Of a stretch of 32,884 bases of DNA, positions 22,224-29,245 are shown piece after piece. Each line of letters starts with the position of its first letter. The first letter of the stretch is position 1. The position numbers and the translations under genes were made by a program. The stretch comes from a virus. The DNA lies in IMG/VR virus record IMGVR_UViG_3300025311_000216, positions 1 through 32,884 of that record; one strand, 5' to 3'. The notes under the pieces were generated by a model. That model saw nothing but the letters and a program-made list of their open reading frames with translations. It searched no databases and was not told the origin of the DNA.

Positions 22224-22682
22224 TCATTTTTCAACCTTATTTCCATATAGTTTTTTGTAGCATGTCCAATGGTTGGCATAACCATTCGCCAATGCCCATT
22301 TCAAAAGAAATATCTGCGCCTCTTTATCCTTCCATTTTAAGCCCTCCATCCCTGATTTTTCTGCCAGCCAGAGAAAGGTTGCTTTATGGAATTGTGCAAT
22401 TCCGAAGGCCTTTCCTCCATCCCCGTAAATATTGTGTCTACCGCCGCTCTCACACTTAATCACCTTCGCAAGTATCTCTCTGTTATTAAGCTCATCCTCC
22501 ATCTCCGTCAATTTTCTCTCTGCGCGCTTCAGCTCATTGCTCATTGCTTTTTTGTACTCTTTCATCTGAACATGGCTCCACACAAGCCCCAGCATTGCCC
22601 CGATAACAATTAGCATAAACCCCGCAATCACCTTATCAACCCATCCTGTAATCATCAAAATCATCACCCCCTTTATAATCAC
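22224..22682 (-). CDS. Membrane-anchored lytic transglycosylase-like protein
   Basis: A protein of 152 residues (GTG start at 22682 just after GGAGG, ATGs at 22664 and 22655 are alternatives). One N-terminal membrane segment (17-36), a charged linker, then a lysozyme-like domain: I-K-C-E-S-G-G-R-H-N with E78 as likely catalytic acid and F-G-I-A-Q-F-H-K-A-T-F at 93-103. These are hallmarks of soluble-lytic-transglycosylase-type enzymes. It would cut glycan strands in the wall while tethered to the membrane. Its place among early genes, away from the M15 endolysin, is unusual. The A-M-S-N-E linker is encoded by TCATTGC heptamers. Confidence 0.78.
   Translation of the reverse strand: MIIKGVMILMITGWVDKVIAGFMLIVIGAMLGLVWSHVQMKEYKKAMSNELKRAERKLTEMEDELNNREILAKVIKCESGGRHNIYGDGGKAFGIAQFHKATFLWLAEKSGMEGLKWKDKEAQIFLLKWALANGYANHWTCYKKLYGNKVEK
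22534..22547. repeat. Heptanucleotide repeat TCATTGC x2 in the transglycosylase-like gene
   Basis: Two perfect units, encoding A-M-S-N-E in the linker between the membrane segment and the enzyme domain. The same residues arise from the same repeat in the portal gene and in the DUF3102-like gene. Confidence 0.8.
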
Positions 22683-22767
22683 TTACCTCCATGAGAACTA
22701 TCATCAGCAAGCATCCCAGCACTGCCCCTAAAACTAACCCACCAATTAATATCCCTATGTTTTCCAT
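22636..22767 (-). CDS. Small membrane protein (43 residues)
   Basis: From the ATG at 22767 (GGAGG five bases upstream) the protein has a single membrane segment (I-G-I-L-I-G-G-L-V-L-G-A-V-L-G-C-L-L-M-I-V) and an acidic tail. A longer frame from 22893 would run into the preceding gene and lacks a ribosome site. It overlaps the transglycosylase-like gene by 47 bases. The glycine-rich membrane helix could mean oligomerisation. Function unknown. Confidence 0.6.
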   Translation of the reverse strand: MENIGILIGGLVLGAVLGCLLMIVLMEVSDYKGGDDFDDYRMG

Positions 22768-22837
22768 GTTATCCTCCATATTTCCTGCACCGGTGACTGT
22801 CTTTTCTTTTGCCTTCTGCCATAAATCCCCTGTCTTT

Positions 22838-24076
22838 TCATACTGACAACACAACCGCATCTGTAACCGCCTTCTCCCCCATCTCTGTTGCAAGATTCAT
22901 TGCCTTAGCACAATAATTGTTCACCAATAGCGGATATGCATGTGAAATGTTTTTATTGTTTCTATCCGTGGATGTAAGCCTTTTTGAGAGTGCATCAAAC
23001 GCCTCATCGGTAAAGATTTTCGTCACATCAACGCCAACTCTCTTAAATTTTAAAGCGAGATAGTCTTTTATATGCCCGTTCAACCCTTTGATTTCTGCAA
23101 TCTGCACCCTCCTGATTACCTCCCGCATATCAACATGCTGCGCCTCATTGAATAAGTGTTTTAGCTCCGTCTGCCCAACAAGGATAATCCCTAATAACTT
23201 TTTATACCCGTCCTCAAGTTCATAGAATCGCTTAAGATACTTGAGTGTGTGCGTATTCATGTCATGCGCCTCTTCAATTATCAGCACCGACCTGTAACCC
23301 TGTTTAGACCTCTCAAGCAGTAATTGTTGAACCTGCCTTGTCTTTTGCTCAAGCCTTATTTTTGCCTTCTGATCCGAAATATCCATAATCACCGCATCGC
23401 AGATTGATGCCGCTGTGAGCCTTGTCTTATCAATCATCTGCGGATATATGACAAGGACGTCTCCATCTTTCTTTAACTGCTCTACAACCTTTCTTCTCAT
23501 CACCGATTTTCCGCTGCCAACTTCCCCGATAACGGCTAAGAATCCGCCATGTCTTGCCGCATCTATCATTGCGGCTTCTATGTAGCGATGCTCATCGCTC
23601 ATGTAAATATCCGAGTCCTTTTGTATATCGTCAACAAAAGGACTCCTGAAAATTTTGAAATGCTTCATTGCCTCATGTGTAATCATCTCCACCTCCCATG
23701 ATATTGTTATTAGATTAGGATCAGCCGATACCAATGCAGGTGTTCTCCTTGTGAGAGCCATCCTTTTTCCGCTGCCCTTAGGATGAACCCTTCTTAAATC
23801 CTTCCCCAGAGGCTCCCATATGTCCTCCACCCTAAGACCCTTTTGTATCAGCCATTTCTGTGCCTCTTGATTTTTTCCCACAATTTCCTCTATAATCTTC
23901 TTGAAGTTTGGACATCTCGTAGGGATGTAGCCTCGATTAATTGCCAGATTAATTGTTGGTCTCTTAAGCCCTACAGCTTTTGCAAGCTCGCCCTGCGGGA
24001 TGTCACAGTCTAAAACAAGCCCTTTTAAGACGAGCGGTTTAAACTTAAGTTGATATGCCATTGCTCTATTTGTCAT
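22838..24076 (-). CDS. MuB-type AAA ATPase, target DNA activator
   Basis: A 412-residue protein with AAGGAGG nine bases before the ATG. The N-terminal part has an HTH (about 25-50, with L-A-K-A-V-G-L-K-R-P-T-I-N). The ATPase domain has Walker A G-E-V-G-S-G-K-S (184-191), Walker B V-L-I-I-E-E-A (264-270) and sensor L-V-G-Q-T-E (299-304). This is the ExeA/MuB group. In Mu, B binds target DNA and delivers it to the transposase. It follows the transposase gene in the usual order. Confidence 0.93.
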   Translation of the reverse strand: MTNRAMAYQLKFKPLVLKGLVLDCDIPQGELAKAVGLKRPTINLAINRGYIPTRCPNFKKIIEEIVGKNQEAQKWLIQKGLRVEDIWEPLGKDLRRVHPKGSGKRMALTRRTPALVSADPNLITISWEVEMITHEAMKHFKIFRSPFVDDIQKDSDIYMSDEHRYIEAAMIDAARHGGFLAVIGEVGSGKSVMRRKVVEQLKKDGDVLVIYPQMIDKTRLTAASICDAVIMDISDQKAKIRLEQKTRQVQQLLLERSKQGYRSVLIIEEAHDMNTHTLKYLKRFYELEDGYKKLLGIILVGQTELKHLFNEAQHVDMREVIRRVQIAEIKGLNGHIKDYLALKFKRVGVDVTKIFTDEAFDALSKRLTSTDRNNKNISHAYPLLVNNYCAKAMNLATEMGEKAVTDAVVLSV

Positions 24077-24128
24077 CCCTTATCACCTCCTTTTAATTCC
24101 CCCTTAATAAACTGTCCCCGAAAGCCTG

Positions 24129-24151
24129 CCCCCGAATGCTTCTATCGGGGG
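24129..24151. repeat. GC-rich hairpin between transposase and ATPase genes
   Basis: CCCCCGA and TCGGGGG arms around a nine-base loop, followed downstream by GCCTGT...ACAGGC. It lies in the 147-base gap between the two transposition genes. It resembles a dispersed host-type element and could act as an attenuator. No T-run is seen on the minus strand. Confidence 0.7.
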
Positions 24152-24223
24152 TATTAATCGGGGAGGGGGTTAGCCTGTTTGCCGTAGCACAGGCAAGGGG
24201 GTTGTCCCCCTTATCCCTTCCTT

Positions 24224-26038
24224 TCACCCCACAGCCTTTTTCACATCTTCACTCCCCGTTGCCCACTGTCCTCTATTTTGCATCTCTCTTATCACCTCCT
24301 CCGCCTTTGATATTTCAATTGAGTCCCCATACTCCGCCCTCAATTGCTGATTAATCTCAGGTGTTATCGCCCTAACCTCCTGAATCAATCGTTTTAAAAA
24401 TTCCGTAAATGAAATTCGTCTTGATATAATCCCTCTGTCAATCTGTTGTGCATCTGACTGAATGGCTTTGTTCATAGGCATTTCAGGCTGTTTAATTTCA
24501 AGCTCAGTCCCTTTTCTGTTTATGAATGCTACATTTCCAACCTTCTCCGCCTGATGCCCAAAGACCTGCAGCGGTGATTCATACCCCAGAGGCGGCGCAA
24601 CTGCAACCCTCTTATCCCCTGTCCCCTTCCATTTAAGCCCCCATCCCTCTGCTATCTTCTCAAAATCCTTCTTTGCGTTCTGTGTTTCAGTATTCTTTAT
24701 TGCCTTGTATTCTCCATACTCCACCCCAATCGTAAGCCTTCCGAACTGGTCTTTTGGTATTGGCTGCAGCAGCCAGACATATCCGTTGTAATGAGCCTCC
24801 ACTGCGGGATATTCGTAAGGGTGCCTGACAATCTTTACATACTGATTTGCAGCCATAGTATCGGGAACCTGGTATGAGTTCCCGTCAAGCCTGATAATCC
24901 TTGCCCCATCTGCCCTGCATTTTTTTACAGGCTCCCTTATTAACAGCCTATACACTTTTTCTTCCGGACATAATCGCAACTGCTCTGTTGTTATCATTGA
25001 CCACAGGGCAGAGCGGGGAGCAACATCCCTCATTTTTTTAACCGCATTAAACATGATGCACCAGTCCAATACCCAGCAATTCAGCTCTTCAAGATTTGAG
25101 GGCCTTCTAAATTTAAGCCTTGCATCAAAACGATTAATTAACTTCATCAATCCCTCTACCGCCCCTTTTGCACGCGGGTTGCCGGGGAGATGGGTATTAA
25201 TCTCTATTCTTAATGCATCAAAGAGTCCCTGATTTGCCTTAGCTGCCATAATGGATCCTCTGTCTGCAACGAGCATAAAAGGGACTCCGTGAAAGTGATA
25301 TTTTCCCTTCTTTGCCTTTTTTGCCTCGGCACTTCCATTGAATACCTTTGCAATAAGCTCATCCTTTGGACGCATCGCCTCTAACATGAATTGTGAGCCG
25401 TGTATTGCAAGCTCGCCTGAGGCATAAAAATACCGGACATAAAAGGCCCCGGTGCAATGGTCAACCGCTACATACCTGAGCAATTCCTTTTTAATTGTCT
25501 TTGCTGTCTGGACAATCTGATTCTTGCCAAGCTCCAGATTCGCATCCCTCTCCCCCATGCCTTTATTATCAAGAAAATATTGAAAACAGTTTGTAACGTC
25601 AAACTGCCAGACATGGTTTGGATGTTTGCTTAAGAGAATTTGATGAGGGGATGGCTCTAATAAATGTTTTGCTGAAATTCGTTTGTCCCGTAGAAGCTCA
25701 AGGACACGGCTTGTAGAAACCTCACCCGAATATAATCCTGAATCGGCTAAAATCTCTACCGCATCACAGGCAGGGAGGGGAATCTCATTTGATTTTCTTC
25801 GTGAGGAATAAAGAAGCGTGGCAACACTTCTTAATGTGTCATCAGATACCTTTGTCTGCCCCTTCGTTGCCTTCTCTTTCCGCCACCTCAGCCCCTTCTT
25901 CCCCGCCCATCTATATATAGTCTGAGGGGATACACCATAGTGAGCTGCAAGCCCCTGAACCTTCTCTTTAACATCCCCTTCTTTGATATCACGCAGACTG
26001 TTATATATATATTCAATGACGGTTTCGGATGCTTTCAT
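24224..26038 (-). CDS. MuA-type DDE transposase
   Basis: A 604-residue protein. There is an N-terminal HTH at about 28-50 (Y-G-V-S-P-Q-T-I-Y-R-W) and a catalytic core with D147 (V-W-Q-F-D-V-T-N), D259 (L-V-A-D-R-G-S) and E295 (G-A-V-E-G-L-M-K) with the integrase-like P-G-N-P-R-A-K-G before it. The C-terminal region (about 540-604) is charged, as expected for the part that contacts MuB. It catalyses insertion and replicative transposition of the phage. The start overlaps the upstream stop (ATGA). Q-N-R-G-Q-W near the end resembles the repeat-encoded segments of other genes. Confidence 0.95.
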   Translation of the reverse strand: MKASETVIEYIYNSLRDIKEGDVKEKVQGLAAHYGVSPQTIYRWAGKKGLRWRKEKATKGQTKVSDDTLRSVATLLYSSRRKSNEIPLPACDAVEILADSGLYSGEVSTSRVLELLRDKRISAKHLLEPSPHQILLSKHPNHVWQFDVTNCFQYFLDNKGMGERDANLELGKNQIVQTAKTIKKELLRYVAVDHCTGAFYVRYFYASGELAIHGSQFMLEAMRPKDELIAKVFNGSAEAKKAKKGKYHFHGVPFMLVADRGSIMAAKANQGLFDALRIEINTHLPGNPRAKGAVEGLMKLINRFDARLKFRRPSNLEELNCWVLDWCIMFNAVKKMRDVAPRSALWSMITTEQLRLCPEEKVYRLLIREPVKKCRADGARIIRLDGNSYQVPDTMAANQYVKIVRHPYEYPAVEAHYNGYVWLLQPIPKDQFGRLTIGVEYGEYKAIKNTETQNAKKDFEKIAEGWGLKWKGTGDKRVAVAPPLGYESPLQVFGHQAEKVGNVAFINRKGTELEIKQPEMPMNKAIQSDAQQIDRGIISRRISFTEFLKRLIQEVRAITPEINQQLRAEYGDSIEISKAEEVIREMQNRGQWATGSEDVKKAVG

Positions 26039-27093
26039 AATTTTTTGTCTCTGTGTTTTTTAATCATTTCATCCATCTTTTTCACATGCAGGGTATTTGC
26101 ATAAATTATTTCATCCGGCGGTATCTCGCCGGGCATTAAATCCCATGCCACATCATCACCGCCCTCATAAAACTGGCATAACTTGAGCTTCTCATCCTGC
26201 GCCTCCTTCTGGATAAAAATAAGGAGGTAAAAGAGATCCCTCAATGCCTTCTGAGGAACCTCATCTCGTTTCGGGTTGTCATACCCGATTTGCCCCTTAA
26301 TGCGGACCAAAATACTCTCAAAATCCATCCCGAGCTGGATGATAATATCCCTAAACTTCTGTTCCTCATCCGTATAAATCTTGGGGTTTTCGAGGCTGTA
26401 AATCTTTTGCTCAAGGGCCTTAACCCTCCCCTCCGCCTCCTGCAACTGTAAAATTCCCTGCTCAACCTGTTTGTCCTTCTTCTTCAGTCGCTCTTTTAAT
26501 TCCTTCACAGGCAGAGCGTCAATCTCATCAATAGTTAATCCCCTAAGCTCCCCCGTCTCCTCAAATTCCTTCAGCTCTTCATCAGGTATGTCTAAAAAAG
26601 CATAGAGTTTACCTATACCTTGTTTTAGATCCAGTATTTGTAGATGTTTCACGCGTGAAACATTGACTAGTTTATTTGCAATTGCCATAAACCGCCAGGC
26701 GGTTATACGAGAAATGCCTATTTCATCTACATTTTTACAAAAGTTTCCTTTCTCTTTTTCTTTTAAAACAATAAGCCTCTTGCCTATCTCTACAATCCCC
26801 TGAACCGTCTGATTCATGTAAAACCTAATCTCATCCATTACCCTAATACGGTCATAAGGCTGCCCATTTTGGTAGGGAGCTAATTCCTTGCTTTGGCTCA
26901 AGGATTCTTTATCCCTCTCCTCTATCTTTTTCTTCTCCTCCTCGTAATAGATTGCAGTCCTCGTGTCCGCATCAATATCCTCTTTATGCGATTGCTTTAT
27001 ATTCTCCGTCTTCTGTTCTCTGTCCTCATTGCTCATTGCTCGTTGCTTATTGCTTATTTCCTTTTGTCCTCTGTCTTCTGTCTTCTTTTTCAT
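26035..27093 (-). CDS. DUF3102-like protein with repeat-derived N-terminus
   Basis: A 352-residue protein. The first 34 residues (M-K-K-K-T-E-D-R-G-Q-K, later S-N-K-Q-R-A-M-S-N-E) are encoded by heptanucleotide arrays that follow directly on a good Shine-Dalgarno, so they appear to be translated. From about residue 85 the sequence fits DUF3102-like proteins: I-V-E-I-G-K-R-L-I-V-L-K-E, then an HTH-like G-I-S-R-I-T-A-W-R-F-M-A-I-A. A long coiled coil at 195-240 follows. Such proteins occur in phage and plasmid regions and probably bind DNA. It is translationally coupled to the transposase. Confidence 0.75.
   Translation of the reverse strand: MKKKTEDRGQKEISNKQRAMSNEDREQKTENIKQSHKEDIDADTRTAIYYEEEKKKIEERDKESLSQSKELAPYQNGQPYDRIRVMDEIRFYMNQTVQGIVEIGKRLIVLKEKEKGNFCKNVDEIGISRITAWRFMAIANKLVNVSRVKHLQILDLKQGIGKLYAFLDIPDEELKEFEETGELRGLTIDEIDALPVKELKERLKKKDKQVEQGILQLQEAEGRVKALEQKIYSLENPKIYTDEEQKFRDIIIQLGMDFESILVRIKGQIGYDNPKRDEVPQKALRDLFYLLIFIQKEAQDEKLKLCQFYEGGDDVAWDLMPGEIPPDEIIYANTLHVKKMDEMIKKHRDKKL
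27005..27083. repeat. Compound heptanucleotide array, N-terminus of the DUF3102-like gene
   Basis: Eight units in one phase (TCCGTCT, TCTGTTC, TCTGTCC, TCATTGC twice, TCGTTGC, TTATTGC, TTATTTC) over 27005-27060. After two extra bases there are three more (TTTGTCC, TCTGTCT twice) to 27083. Two different heptamer families are joined in the same phase. Confidence 0.85.
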
Positions 27094-27389
27094 CCTTCCC
27101 CTCCCTCCAGTTCTTTTAATTGGCTCTCAATCTTCATCCTGTCCCCCTCAAGAGTGCTTCTAACCCTTGCCCACATCAAAGACAGTCCCATCCCGAGCCT
27201 CCAAGAATCTCCCACATTCTGAACAAACCCTAACTCCTCAAGTGTAGTCAGGTGGCACATCACCGTCCCCTGTGGAAGCCCCACTGCGGTTGAAATATCA
27301 GCACTCCCCACCGGCCCTTTTTGCTGTGCCATACATTTCAGTATCTCCCCCGCCTTTCTCACAGCCTCTATCCTTTTGTATGTCTTCAT
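27090..27389 (-). CDS. IclR-type winged-helix DNA-binding protein
   Basis: A 99-residue protein with GGAGG before the ATG at 27389. It matches the N-terminal winged helix of IclR regulators: I-E-A-V-R-K-A-G-E-I-L-K at 7-18, A-D-I-S-T-A-V-G-L-P-Q-G-T-V at 30-43, L-E-E-L-G-F-V at 50-56. The IclR effector domain is absent, so it is DNA-binding only. Its stop overlaps the next start (ATGA). It is a likely early regulator. Confidence 0.8.
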   Translation of the reverse strand: MKTYKRIEAVRKAGEILKCMAQQKGPVGSADISTAVGLPQGTVMCHLTTLEELGFVQNVGDSWRLGMGLSLMWARVRSTLEGDRMKIESQLKELEGGEG

Positions 27390-27439
27390 CTCTCCCTCCC
27401 TCCTTTCCTTTTAATTCCCCCTTAACAAAAGGGGGGTTC

Positions 27440-27510
27440 ATCCCGCACCACTTTCCATCATAGAGGTTAGAAACCTCATCAGGCTTAAGTATCTGAAAGT
27501 GGTGCGGGAT
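27440..27510. repeat. 71-bp hairpin element with 16-bp perfect arms
   Basis: ATCCCGCACCACTTTC (27440-27455) pairs perfectly with 27495-27510. Inside the loop GAGGTT-AGA-AACCTC (27463-27477) forms a second hairpin. A GC-rich repeat (CCCCCTT...GGGGGG, 27417-27436) adjoins it. It lies between two early DNA-binding genes. It could be a MITE-like element, a terminator/attenuator or a structured RNA. Confidence 0.85.
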
Positions 27511-27511
27511 T

Positions 27512-27841
27512 CTACAACAAACTCAATTGCCCTTCCCCTTCCGTGAATTTTCCCTCTCCCCTTGTGGGAGAGGGCAGGGTGAGGGGGATAACCCCTTCCT
27601 CTGTCCCCTGCTTACAGCATGCAGGGGCAGGCTTCTGCAACTGATACTCATACCTCCCCCTGCCTACCGGTCTGCACTCAATCACAAACCCATTCTCCCT
27701 CAGTTCATCAACCGCTGTGCTTACCGCCATAATCTCCGCCCCATGCACAATATCCCTCGTAGTATGAGGCATCCCATCTAATAAAAATTTATATAACCTC
27801 TGCAGTCTCGGCGAATTTTCTAATTGCGCATAATGAATCAT
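27512..27841 (-). CDS. Small early DNA-binding-like protein with repeat-derived tail
   Basis: A 109-residue protein. Residues 10-65 look like a winged helix (L-Y-K-F-L-L-D-G-M-P-H-T-T-R-D-I, then A-V-D-E-L-R-E-N-G-F). The C-terminus (I-P-L-T-L-P-S-P-T-R-G-E-G-K-F) is the translation of a dispersed hairpin repeat that has a second copy at 28574. No Shine-Dalgarno is seen. An octanucleotide repeat lies just upstream. Probably an early regulator. Not recognised further. Confidence 0.7.
   Translation of the reverse strand: MIHYAQLENSPRLQRLYKFLLDGMPHTTRDIVHGAEIMAVSTAVDELRENGFVIECRPVGRGRYEYQLQKPAPACCKQGTEEGVIPLTLPSPTRGEGKFTEGEGQLSLL
27552..27597. repeat. 46-bp direct repeat with 9-bp hairpin, copy 1
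   Basis: Contains CCCTCTCCC-CTTGT-GGGAGAGGG. It is identical over 46 bases to 28574-28619. This copy forms the 3' end of the coding sequence of the 109-residue protein. Confidence 0.92.
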
Positions 27842-27850
27842 TTTTTATTC

Positions 27851-27874
27851 TCTGTGCCTCTGTGCCTCTGTGGC
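27851..27874. repeat. Octanucleotide repeat TCTGTGCC
   Basis: Two perfect units and one diverged (TCTGTGGC), between two early genes and directly before the repeat that ends the 179-residue gene. Confidence 0.85.
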
Positions 27875-28414
27875 TTATCCTTCCTTCCCCTTGTCATTGC
27901 GAGGCAAAGCCGAAGCAATCTCTCCTTTGCTTTCTATCTCCTTCAAAAATATCTCCCGCTTGTGCCTCTCCGTCCTTGCCTGTTTTTCCGTCTCAAGCAA
28001 TCTCTGTATCTCCGCCCTCAAAGCCTCTGGTCCCGGCAGGGCAAATAACCCCGACTTCCGTGAGAGAACCTCAAACACCCTCCTCTGCCCCGTTGCTAAT
28101 ATAAAAGACGGCAGAAATTGACAGGGGAACCTGTGTTTGTCGTGTGCCTCCGCCGTCCAGTTGTAGAGCATGGATGCGGTGATTTCCTGCCCTGCAAGCT
28201 CGGACATGCGGGCAGCTACTTCATATCGCGATAAGAGTTTACCGGTATGGTCTTTTGCATGTTTAATGTCTTCAGATACGGCACCCCTGAGCTCAGAATC
28301 AATATCAAGGCTGCCATTGGGAGGGTTTTCAGACTGGCGGGATAGCTCCTCTGCCTTTTTGAGCCAATCAAAAATATTTGTCTGCCTATTATCTTTTTTG
28401 GTGGGACTTGACAT
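27875..28414 (-). CDS. Early-region phage protein of unknown function
   Basis: A 179-residue soluble protein. The middle (about 60-115) has an HTH-like segment A-A-R-M-S-E-L-A-G-Q-E-I-T-A-S-M-L-Y-N-W and C-Q-F-L-P-S-F-I-L-A-T-G. Proteins of this kind occur at this place in other Mu-like prophages, without a known function. DNA binding is possible. No Shine-Dalgarno is visible. The C-terminus (G-E-I-A-S-A-L-P-R-N-D) is encoded by a dispersed repeat (27892-27921). It is the first leftward gene after the gap with the opposite-strand membrane protein. Confidence 0.72.
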   Translation of the reverse strand: MSSPTKKDNRQTNIFDWLKKAEELSRQSENPPNGSLDIDSELRGAVSEDIKHAKDHTGKLLSRYEVAARMSELAGQEITASMLYNWTAEAHDKHRFPCQFLPSFILATGQRRVFEVLSRKSGLFALPGPEALRAEIQRLLETEKQARTERHKREIFLKEIESKGEIASALPRNDKGKEG

Positions 28415-28518
28415 TTAAAAATCTCAATTAGTCATTGATTTTTAAGACAAGAAAATATATATTAGTTTCAAAAGTTACTGTCATTCTGAGTGAAACAAAG
28501 AATCTGTGTTTATTTTAA

Positions 28519-28564
28519 GGGATTCAGGCTCCCACGCCCTGGTAAGCTTTGAGAGCCTAATCCC
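28519..28564. repeat. Imperfect hairpin in the gap before the opposite-strand gene
   Basis: GGGATT-C-AGGCTC (28519-28531) pairs with GAGCCTAATCCC (28553-28564) apart from one bulged base. The rest of this 245-base gap holds a diverged copy of the TGTCATTCTGAG repeat near 28480 and the 46-bp repeat at 28574. I see no gene. Confidence 0.65.
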
Positions 28565-28573
28565 GTAAATTTC

Positions 28574-28619
28574 CCCTCTCCCCTTGTGGGAGAGGGCAGG
28601 GTGAGGGGGATAACCCCTT
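28574..28619. repeat. 46-bp direct repeat with 9-bp hairpin, copy 2
   Basis: Identical to 27552-27597. Here it is intergenic, about 40 bases upstream of the rightward membrane protein gene. Confidence 0.92.
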
Positions 28620-28659
28620 TCCCTTTATTCCCGCCCTTTTGAGGCAGGAGGCTTGAAAG

Positions 28660-28977
28660 ATGTTTAATGTTGACAAACTGCTGAGTAACCTAAAAAATGA
28701 ACTCTTAGTTGTTGTAGTTATCATTGTTGCTGACCTCTATCAGATTCCAAAGATTTTTGAACATCGTAAGAATTTTGGGACCCTTGAATTTTGGAATCTC
28801 TTTTGCTTTGTTCAGGTGATTGTCTTCGCCCTCGTCTTAAGAGTCCTTCAGGCATATGCTCTCCACATCCTCTCCTCCGCAACCTATAGAACAATGAAAT
28901 TATTGGATGAACAAATGCAGCAACTGCACAGCCAAACAAAAGAAATGCTTCAACAATTAAAGGAGAAAAGGCAATAA
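28660..28977 (+). CDS. Two-span membrane protein with coiled-coil tail, opposite strand to the early operon
   Basis: A 105-residue protein with AGGAGG eight bases before the ATG. Two membrane segments (about 15-32 with L-L-V-V-V-V-I-I-V, and 47-70) are followed by a glutamine-rich coiled coil (82-105). Its direction opposes the early operon on both sides, so transcripts from the early promoter would be antisense to it. A leftward frame over 28721-29038 looks hydrophobic only because it is antisense to this coiled coil. It may be a lysogeny-expressed moron. The function is unknown. Confidence 0.65.
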   Translation: MFNVDKLLSNLKNELLVVVVIIVADLYQIPKIFEHRKNFGTLEFWNLFCFVQVIVFALVLRVLQAYALHILSSATYRTMKLLDEQMQQLHSQTKEMLQQLKEKRQ

Positions 28978-29041
28978 TGAGAAGGGAAATTAAAAGAAGC
29001 CCAAATATAAATTCTATAGTCATAGTAACAATATTCATAAC

Positions 29042-29245
29042 CTATGCCACCCTCTCCTCTGCCTCATCCCACAATTCCTCAACGCTCAAACCCAGAGCAT
29101 TGGCTATAGCTTCCCTAACCCTCTTTGACTTTCCAAATCCACCTATTACAACAGATACAGTCACACGATTAACCTTTATTTTTTTTGCTATTGATGTCTG
29201 CGTAATCCCTTTTTCTACGAGCATAGCCTTAATTTTTCTATTCAT
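29042..29245 (-). CDS. Small HTH DNA-binding protein (Ner/Cro-like)
   Basis: A 67-residue protein with GGGAG before the ATG at 29245. The HTH covers about residues 13-45 (K-G-I-T-Q-T-S-I-A-K-K-I-K-V-N-R-V-T-V-S-V-V). The remaining L-G-L-S-V-E-E-L-W is typical of XRE-type proteins of phages. Mu Ner is a comparably small early negative regulator in the same position. It begins one base after the stop of the preceding early gene. Confidence 0.83.
   Translation of the reverse strand: MNRKIKAMLVEKGITQTSIAKKIKVNRVTVSVVIGGFGKSKRVREAIANALGLSVEELWDEAEERVA

Noticed and set aside
22636-22893. 85-residue version of the small membrane protein
   Set aside because: Its first 42 residues overlap the ATPase gene or the gap, have no ribosome site and look random. 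The ATG at 22767 has GGAGG.
28721-29038. Leftward 105-codon frame with hydrophobic N-terminus, three bases after the Ner-like gene
   Set aside because: Its hydrophobic half is the antisense of the glutamine-rich coiled coil of the rightward gene, and the other half is polar and unstructured. The rightward frame has a much better ribosome site. It would fit the operon, so it is not fully excluded.
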